A stretch of 64,000 bases of DNA from contig CABRFZ010000007.1 of assembly GCA_902470365.1 (NCBI GenBank), positions 13,137-77,136 of the forward strand. Direction: 5' to 3'. The notes beneath the pieces are model-generated. The model saw only the letters and a list, made by a program, of their open reading frames with translations, ran no database searches and was not told the origin of the DNA. Positions 57,942 through 64,000 of the stretch are shown piece after piece (the stretch's first letter is position 1; the number at the start of each line of letters is the position of its first letter). The DNA comes from an uncultured Collinsella sp. GTDB lineage: Bacteria; Actinomycetota; Coriobacteriia; Coriobacteriales; Coriobacteriaceae. Position numbers and translations under genes: made by a program.

Positions 57942-57979
57942 AAAGGGGGCGCTGACCAACCCGGTCAGCGCCCCCTTTT
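57942..57979 (+). terminator. Rho-independent terminator of the liv operon
   Basis: AAAGGGGGCGCTGACC (57942-57957) pairs perfectly with GGTCAGCGCCCCCTTT (57963-57978) and ends in TTTT. Confidence 0.92.
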
Positions 57980-58048
57980 AAGTTGCGGTGAAATAGGGAC
58001 TAAATGGGGGCGCTAGACGCCAAAACAGTCCCTATTCCACCGCAACTT
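57980..58048. repeat. REP-like long palindrome with GGGAC core
   Basis: Two 22-base arms (57980-58001 and 58027-58048) are complementary except for one G/A difference, and enclose 25 bases with a small inner stem GGCG/CGCC. The arms contain ATAGGGACT. It immediately follows the liv terminator, similar to the placement of the palindrome at 5649. Confidence 0.6.
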
Positions 58049-58106
58049 CATGGGGATGTGTGACAATGCCCGTCGGAAAACATCTGCTGTCTTTGGGGGT
58101 CTATCT

Positions 58107-58784
58107 ATGGTGTACGAGTTTTGTGCCGAGAACTTTGAGCGGGTGCCGGCAGCTATCGATGCCGGTGCAAAGCGCATCGAGCTGTGCGACAACCTCGCCG
58201 TTGGTGGCACCACGCCTTCTGCCGGCGTTATCAGCGCTACAGTCAGCTATGCTCACGAGCATGACGCGCGAGTGATGTGCATGATTCGCCCGCGTGGCGG
58301 TGACTTTCATTACAACCAAGACGAGCTGCGCATGATGGAGATGGACCTGGGCCTTGCCGTAAGCGCCGGCGTTGACGGCTTGGTCTTTGGCTGCTGCAAG
58401 CCCTGCGCTGGCGGATGGGCGCTCGACGAGCTTACGTTGGGCGCCCTCGTGATGGCCGCGGGCTGCGCGACCGAGGAATGCAAGCGTGAGCCCATCGACA
58501 TCACCTTTCACATGGCGTTTGACCAGCTCTCGCCCGAGGCTCAACTCGATGCCGTCGACACACTCGCCGATTGCGGCGTTACGCGCATCCTGACGCACGG
58601 CGGTGCCGCCGGCACGCCGATCGAGGACAACCTGGAGCATCTGTCGCGTCTTATCGAGTGTGCGGGAGACCGCCTGACCATCCTTCCCGGCGGCGGCATT
58701 TCCACGGCCAACCGCGATACCGTGGCGGCGGCACTGGGCGCCTCTGAGCTCCATGGCACCAAGATTGTGCCGCTGGAGGTATAA
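58107..58784 (+). CDS. cutC: Copper homeostasis protein CutC family
   Basis: This 225-residue TIM-barrel protein carries the CutC signature CAENFERVPAAIDAGAKRIE, LCDNLAVGGTTPSAGVI and the RPRGGDFHYNQDEL segment, and a late ILPGGGISTANRD. CutC was linked to copper tolerance, but its biochemical role is unclear. The ATG at 58107 gives the normal family start MVYEFCAENFE; GGGGGT lies nine bases away. The next gene begins four bases after the stop, its GTG preceded by GGAGG within the cutC end. Confidence 0.9.
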   Translation: MVYEFCAENFERVPAAIDAGAKRIELCDNLAVGGTTPSAGVISATVSYAHEHDARVMCMIRPRGGDFHYNQDELRMMEMDLGLAVSAGVDGLVFGCCKPCAGGWALDELTLGALVMAAGCATEECKREPIDITFHMAFDQLSPEAQLDAVDTLADCGVTRILTHGGAAGTPIEDNLEHLSRLIECAGDRLTILPGGGISTANRDTVAAALGASELHGTKIVPLEV

Positions 58785-58787
58785 CCC

Positions 58788-59588
58788 GTGGCGCTGGTAT
58801 TCGATGTTCAGCGGGCGAATGGTAAGCCCGACGACAACCGCCGCCCCGGCACCGCGTGCCCCTTTTGCGATACAGAAGGGCTCACCGACATCATTCGCCG
58901 TGATGGCGATTGCATTTGGCTCGAGAATAAGTTCAAGACCCTGCGCGCCACCCGTCAAACCGTGCTGATCGAGTCGGCCGATCACGATGCCGACCTGGTG
59001 ACCTATGAGCCGGATGAACTCCACCATGTGATGCGGTTTGCCCTGGGTTGCTGGCAGCAGATGATCGATTCACAGCAGTATCGAAGCGTGCTCATGTACA
59101 AGAACAAGGGTCCGCTCTCGGGCGGTAGTCTCGTTCATCCGCACATGCAGATTGTGGGTTTGGAGCAGGAAGACGGCTACACTTCGCTGACTTCTGTCAA
59201 TTTCGAAGGCATCAATGTCTGGCAACAGGGGAGAATCGCGGTCAACATCTCAACCGAACCCATCATGGGGTTCTTTGAGGTCAACGTTTCAGCCCCGCAG
59301 GGAATCGCTGCCAGCGATGGCATGCGAGACCAAGCCGAGGCGGATCTCTTCGCCGATGCGATCCAGGTGGCTCTGCGCTATATCCTGAACGAGCACCACG
59401 GTGGTCGCGCAGAGTCGTACAACCTGTTCTTCTATCACCTGGGCGGTCGGACCATTGCCAAGGCGCTGCCGCGTTGGGTGGTTTCGCCCTACTTTGTCGG
59501 CTATCGTTTGGCCCAGGTCAATGCTGAGACCACGCTCGATGTCGATGCGGAGCGACTCCGCGCACATCTGGAGGCGCTCACATCGTAA
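58788..59588 (+). CDS. GalT-like/DUF4931 HIT-fold protein
   Basis: This 266-residue protein resembles galactose-1-phosphate uridylyltransferase and its DUF4931 relatives. It has CPFCDTE near the start (only one CxxC), the nucleotidyl-binding histidines in SGGSLVHPHMQIVG (GalT usually has HPHxQ), and a C-terminal SYNLFFYHLGG. A nucleotidyltransferase or hydrolase role is possible but unproven. The start is a GTG preceded by GGAGG. It is likely co-transcribed with cutC. It converges on the BASS transporter gene. Confidence 0.8.
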   Translation: MALVFDVQRANGKPDDNRRPGTACPFCDTEGLTDIIRRDGDCIWLENKFKTLRATRQTVLIESADHDADLVTYEPDELHHVMRFALGCWQQMIDSQQYRSVLMYKNKGPLSGGSLVHPHMQIVGLEQEDGYTSLTSVNFEGINVWQQGRIAVNISTEPIMGFFEVNVSAPQGIAASDGMRDQAEADLFADAIQVALRYILNEHHGGRAESYNLFFYHLGGRTIAKALPRWVVSPYFVGYRLAQVNAETTLDVDAERLRAHLEALTS

Positions 59589-59615
59589 AGTGAGCGCCCA
59601 CACACTGCGGACAGT

Positions 59616-60614
59616 CTAGCGCCCCATGGCGTCGCGGCCGGCCTCGACCCGCTTGCGCTGGGCGGCGCGCTCCTCGCCGGTCAGACGCTCAAAGAGATGC
59701 CCGATAAGCGAGGCGAGCACCTGCTGAAACAACGTTCCACACATGACGGGAAACACAACTTCGCCCGGAAAGTATTGTGTGGCGATGACGGCGCCCGAAG
59801 AGATGTTACGCATGCCGCAGGTAAAGCACATGGTAGTCGTCTCGCTATATGGCAGATGCAGCGCACGGGCGACCAGAAAACCGATGACAAAGCCGCTGAT
59901 GGCGAAGGTCAAAATAAAGAGGGCGACTTCCAGGCGCACCGCGTTCATGTGCAGCACGTACTCGCTCATGGCGGTGGAGTTGGAGGCGATAACGCCCATC
60001 ATCATGAATTTGCAGGCGGGCGAGAGCGCGGGGGAGAGCTTCTCGTGTCCCCATCCACGCGTGAGCTCGTTGATCACGATGCCGAGCACGGCGGGGATGG
60101 CGATCATAAAGGCCATGTCTTGCATCATACTCGGCACATCGATCGAGACGGTGGCACCCAACAAGAGCTTCAGCGTGAGCGGAATCGTCACAGGGGAGAT
60201 AACCGAGGACGTCAGGATGATGGTGAGCGCGAGCGGGCCGTTGCCGCCGAACATGCTGATCCACAAAAAAGCGGTGACGGCCACGGGCACGCTGTACTCG
60301 AGCACGATGCCGCAGACAAGGTTGGGGTTGGAGCCAAAGAAGAGTGACCCTATGGCATACGCCGCGATGGGAATAAGCACTGCCGAGACCAGCAGCGCCA
60401 GAATCAGGTGCAGCGGACGGTGGAACACCTCGGCTACCTGGTGAAAAGTGTTGCTGAGCGCGCCCTGAAACGTCATAAAGGCGAAGAGGGCGGGAACAAT
60501 GGGCTTGAGCACGCCGATCTGCTGGGGAAAGAGCACGCCGAGCGCCACGCAAATCGGAACGATGATCTGCATATGCCCCGCGAGGAACTTTCCCAGTCCA
60601 GCCCATTGCTTCAT
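59616..60614 (-). CDS. Bile acid:sodium symporter (BASS/SBF) family transporter
   Basis: This 332-residue protein has about ten helices of the BASS fold, with typical LVPALFAFMTFQGALSNT-like first repeat and MCFTCGMRNISSGAVIATQYF in the second repeat. Bacterial members move bile acids, pantoate or other organic anions with sodium. In a gut bacterium bile acid is conceivable but not shown. The start at 60614 has only a weak purine site; the Met at residue 15 (MQIIVPICV) is an alternative. The C-terminus has a basic tail RLTGEERAAQRKR. Confidence 0.83.
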   Translation of the reverse strand: MKQWAGLGKFLAGHMQIIVPICVALGVLFPQQIGVLKPIVPALFAFMTFQGALSNTFHQVAEVFHRPLHLILALLVSAVLIPIAAYAIGSLFFGSNPNLVCGIVLEYSVPVAVTAFLWISMFGGNGPLALTIILTSSVISPVTIPLTLKLLLGATVSIDVPSMMQDMAFMIAIPAVLGIVINELTRGWGHEKLSPALSPACKFMMMGVIASNSTAMSEYVLHMNAVRLEVALFILTFAISGFVIGFLVARALHLPYSETTTMCFTCGMRNISSGAVIATQYFPGEVVFPVMCGTLFQQVLASLIGHLFERLTGEERAAQRKRVEAGRDAMGR

Positions 60615-60774
60615 ATGTCCCGTGACTCCCTTTATCCGCGAACTCGTTTGTATGGATATGCTAGACGCTCGTATGCGTCCGTGCGGCTGAAACGCTCGAT
60701 TATTTCGAGGCCATTACCGCCATCGTTTGCCGAAACCGCGGCGCACCGCGGCGTTTTGCGTCCGCGCTGCACGG

Positions 60775-60780
60775 TATAAT
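60775..60780 (+). promoter_or_regulatory. -10 element of the recJ-recQ gene
   Basis: TATAAT is a perfect -10 hexamer 57 bases before a short leader frame and 110 bases before the fusion gene start. A good -35 is not visible at 17 bases. Confidence 0.5.
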
Positions 60781-60836
60781 AAATCCGTTCAACAGATCTG
60801 CCTGCCGAAGCGGGCATACACAGAGGACTCATCGCT

Positions 60837-60902
60837 ATGAACCGTGAGAGGTATCGCGGCGACCTGCCCCTATCAGGGGTGGGTGCCTATGTCATCGCTT
60901 AA
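60837..60902 (+). CDS. Short leader reading frame overlapping the recJ-recQ start
   Basis: A 21-codon frame from ATG 60837 to TAA 60902 is preceded by AGAGGA. It overlaps the fusion gene start at 60890 by 13 bases in another frame. The product is a basic-to-neutral peptide starting MNRERYRGD. It may set translational coupling of the large gene or be a chance frame. Confidence 0.4.
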   Translation: MNRERYRGDLPLSGVGAYVIA

Positions 60903-63900
60903 GACGACGCATCGCTGGGCGGTCGCTCAGCAAAACCCCGAGCTCGAAAAGGAGCTTTCGGCTGGTCTGGGCATTCCCGGGCTGGTGGCGCGCATTATGG
61001 TCGCGCACGGCATTGACTCCATCAAAGAGGGCCAATTGTTTTTGACGCCTTCGCTCGATCGCGACTGGGCCGACCCACTCATTATCCCGGGCATGTCGGT
61101 CGTTGCCGACCGCGTCGAGCGTGCTATTCGCAACCACGAGCACATTGCAGTCTTTGGCGATTTTGACGTTGACGGTATTACGTCGACCTGCCTGTTGACC
61201 GAGGCGCTGCGCACGTTTGGCGCCGATGTCACGCCGTTTATTCCGCATCGCTTTGATGAGGGCTACGGTCTTTCGCGCGCGGCACTCGATCGCGTTAACG
61301 AGCTCGCTCGCCCCCAGCTGATCGTGACCGTCGATAACGGCATTGCCGCCAAGGAAGAGGTTTCCTATTTGGAGGACCTGGGGATCGATTTGGTGGTCAC
61401 GGACCATCACGAGCCCTCCGACCAGGTGCCGCAGGGTGTGCCCCTGACCGACCCCAAGCTCGAGGACGAGGGCCCCTCGCGCGAGCTTGCCGGTGCTGGT
61501 GTGGCGCTCAAGCTGGTGCAAGTCCTGGGTGAGCGCCTGGGCAAGCCGTCGTATTGGCGTTCGCTAATCGAGGTCGCGGCGCTGGGCACCGTGTCCGACA
61601 TGATGCCGCTCACGCCCGAGAACCGCGCGCTGGTTGCCGAGGGCATCCAGCAGATGCGCGTAACCGCTCGCCCCGGCTATATCGCGCTTGCCGCGCTTGC
61701 CAAGGCGGACCTTTCGAGCATTACGGCGGATGGCCTGTCATTCTCGCTCATTCCCCGCTTAAACGCTGCCGGCCGCATGGCCGATCCCAAGCTGGCGCTC
61801 GACCTGCTGCTTGCCCGCAATCCCATCGAAGCAAGCGCGCTGGCGGCTGAACTCGAGGAAATCAACCGCCAGCGCCGTGAGATCGAGGCGGAGCTCACGC
61901 GCGATGCCATGGCAAAGGTCGAGGAGACCTATGACGGCGGGCGCGCGATCGTTGTGGGCGGCGAAGGCTGGCACGAGGGCGTCAAGGGCATCGTGGCAAG
62001 CCGTCTGACCAACCGCTATCACGTGCCGGCGCTGCTGTTCTCGATCGAGGACGGTATCGCGCGCGGCTCTGGTCGCTCGGTGGGCAAAGTTAACCTGTTT
62101 GACGCCGTCGAGCGCTGTTCCGACCTGCTGATTCGTCGCGGCGGACATGCCGGTGCGGTGGGTGTGACTATCGAGGCATCCAAGCTCGACGAGTTCCGCC
62201 GTCGCCTTTCCGCCGTGTTGTCCGAGCTTCCCGCCGAAGACTTTGAGGACACTGACGAGGTTGCCGCTACGGTCGACCTTTCCGAATTGAATATCGAGAC
62301 CATCGAGCAGATTTCCCGCCTTGAGCCGTTTGGCCAGGGTAATAAGGTGCCGCTGCTGGCTGCCGAGGGCGTGACGATGTGTGATCGCGCCGTGGTGGGT
62401 AAGACCGGCGAGCACATGCGCTTTGTGGCGACCGATGGCGCCGCGAGTGTGCCGGCCATTATGTTCCGCGTGCCGCAAATCGATAAGCTCATCAACTGCG
62501 ATAGCGCTGTCGACTTGGTGTTCGAGGCCGTTGCCGAGCATTGGCAGGGTCGTGTGAAGTCCAAGCTCATGGTCAAGGATGTTCTGGTCCGCGATACCAC
62601 GCTGCCCAGCGTCGACGATCCGGCATGCGAGCTTCGTCGTGGCGTGCAGCCGGCGGATTCCGGCCTGCGCTTGGAGTCGCGCAAGCGCGAGACGCTCGCC
62701 CAGCTTTCCTATACCGAGCTCACGCGCTCGCTTATCCATAGCTTTATCGGCTCGAACCAGCCACATCGCGCGCAGGTCGAGGCACTCGACGCGCTCGCCG
62801 ACCACCAGAGCGTTTTGGCCGTTATGGGGACGGGACGTGGCAAGTCGCTCATCTTCCATGTGCATGCCGCGCGCGAGGCGGTCCTTCGTGGGCGGGCGAG
62901 CATCTTTGTCTATCCGCTGCGTGCGCTCGTTGCCGACCAGGCTTATCATCTCTCATCGACGATGGCCGCGCTCGGCATTGGCGTTGGCGTGCTGACCGGC
63001 GAGACCGTGGAGGCCGCACGCGATGACGTGTTCGCCGGCCTAGCTTCGGGCCGCACCGGTATCGTGCTCACGACGCCCGAGTTCCTATCTATCCACCGTG
63101 ACCGCTTCGCACGTTCGGGCCGCATCGGCTTTGTCGTTATCGACGAGGCGCACCACGCCGGCCTTGCCAAGGGCGGCGACCGCAGCGCCTATCTCGACAT
63201 GCCCGATATCCTCAAAGCCCTGGGCGACCCGGTCGTTATGGCTGCGACGGCCACCGCGACGGCTCCGGTCGTGGCCGAGCTTGCCCGCATGCTGCCGATC
63301 ACTCGCACGGTGGTCGACGAGACGGTGCGCGAGAACTTGCAGCTCGAGGATGACCGAAATCTTGCGAGCCGCGAGAACCGCCTGGTGTCAATCGTGGCGA
63401 CGGGGGAAAAGACCGTCATCTACGTCAATTCGCGCGACCAGTCCGTGGCGCTCGCCAAGACGTTGCGCAAGCGTGTGCCCGATTGCGCAACCCATATCGC
63501 GTTCTATAACGCGGGGCTTGCGCGTTCCGATCGCCGTCGCGTGGAGGAAGCATTCCGAGACGGAAGCCTCAGCTGCATTGTTTCGACCTCTGCCTTTGGC
63601 GAGGGCGTCAACCTTCCCGATATTCGTCATGTCGTGCTCTATCACATGCCGTTTGGCGGCATTGAGTTTAACCAGATGAGTGGCCGCGCCGGTCGCGATG
63701 GCCAGCCCGCCGTGATCCATCTGCTCTATTCGTCGCGCGATGCCCGCATTAACGAGCGCCTACTCGACTGCTATGCGCCCGAGCGCGACGAGCTCGTCAC
63801 GCTCTATCGTGCGTTGCAGACCATGTGGCGCTCCAACCGCGGCAAGACCGGGGACGATTCCTTTAGCGCGAGCGATATCGACATCGCGCAGATGTGCCTT

Positions 63901-64000
63901 GCCATCGATGCTCGCACGCCGGTCGACGAGCGCTCGGTGGAAAGTGGCCTGGGAATCTTCGAAGAGCTTGGTTTCTGTCGCGTTTCGGGGTTTGACGACA
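60890..64000 (+). CDS. recJ: RecJ single-stranded-DNA exonuclease fused to RecQ-like DEAD/DEAH helicase (3' end beyond window)
   Basis: One uninterrupted frame of 1037 visible codons joins two proteins. Residues ~1-560 are RecJ: FGDFDVDGITS (DHH motif I), IVTVDNGI, VVTDHHEPS (DHH), then RRGGHAGAVGVTIE (DHHA1) and an OB-like part (~465-560). Residues ~620-1037 are a RecQ-like helicase: VMGTGRGKSLIFHV (Walker A), FVVIDEAHHAG, MAATATAT and QMSGRAGRDGQPAVI. RecJ degrades 5' ends of single strands and RecQ unwinds the duplex ahead of it, so a fusion would couple the steps of recombinational repair. The ATG at 60890 has AGGGGTGGG upstream and overlaps a leader frame. The window ends inside the helicase C-terminal part. 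Confidence 0.9.

Noticed and set aside
55030..57943. Minus-strand frames of 461 and 541 codons opposite livH, livM, livG and livF
   Set aside because: The plus-strand transporter genes have all family motifs; the antisense frames are composition shadows of GC-rich coding DNA.

Overview
The window looks like chromosomal DNA of a high-GC Coriobacteriia (Actinomycetota) gut anaerobe, most probably Collinsella or a close relative. The evidence is the uniformly GC-rich codon use, an N-terminal-rubredoxin rubrerythrin, a sortase motif of LAQTG type, Tat-type lipoprotein signals on the Liv binding proteins, single-chain PurL, and a lactate dehydrogenase/Etf set typical of strict anaerobes. No rRNA, tRNA, CRISPR array or insertion sequence was recognised. 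The genus call is inference.

Layout. 1-7.6 kb: end of a MocR-type regulator, a rubrerythrin, an alcohol/aldehyde dehydrogenase pair with candidate operators, a possible 27-residue membrane peptide, a HIRAN protein, a metallophosphoesterase and a DUF2130 protein. 7.6-17.2 kb: a Ski2-like helicase, TrmB, a methyltransferase, an XRE/DUF4097 pair, an Elp3-type enzyme and a spermidine-synthase-like protein. 17.2-22.9 kb: a three-gene cassette (TerB_N protein, DUF2791/BrxD-type ATPase, Lhr-like helicase) that looks like a stand-alone DNA-processing or defence module. 22.9-27.0 kb: a DUF554 membrane protein and a five-gene surface-protein operon. 27.3-31.0 kb: FAD-dependent D-lactate/glycolate-type dehydrogenase, EtfB and ferredoxin-EtfA, a likely electron-bifurcating lactate dehydrogenase. 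31-42 kb: HD protein, AzlCD exporter, 2-keto-3-deoxygluconate permease, GGDEF cyclase, EamA transporter, PurL and a cation/proton antiporter.

42.1-49.1 kb is the most unusual part. Two directly repeated ~200-bp elements, each with four alternating copies of a short GGAAAC...TCCC motif followed by a strong GC hairpin, bracket a visibly AT-richer island. The island holds a Fic protein and a tightly packed five-gene operon: FHA protein, SPFH/zinc-ribbon protein, four-TM protein, TIR-like protein and zinc-ribbon/TPR protein. The combination suggests a membrane-associated sensing and NAD-targeting conflict system; its function is inferred, not shown.

49-64 kb: an SDR enzyme, homoserine dehydrogenase, a branched-chain amino-acid ABC transporter with two tandem binding proteins (LivK-LivK-LivH-LivM-LivG-LivF), CutC, a GalT-like protein, a BASS-family transporter, and a RecJ nuclease fused in frame to a RecQ-like helicase that runs off the end of the window. 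Several intergenic hairpins share a GGGAC or GGGACAGG core and look like REP-type repeats. Many long open frames antisense to the GC-rich genes were judged to be shadows.
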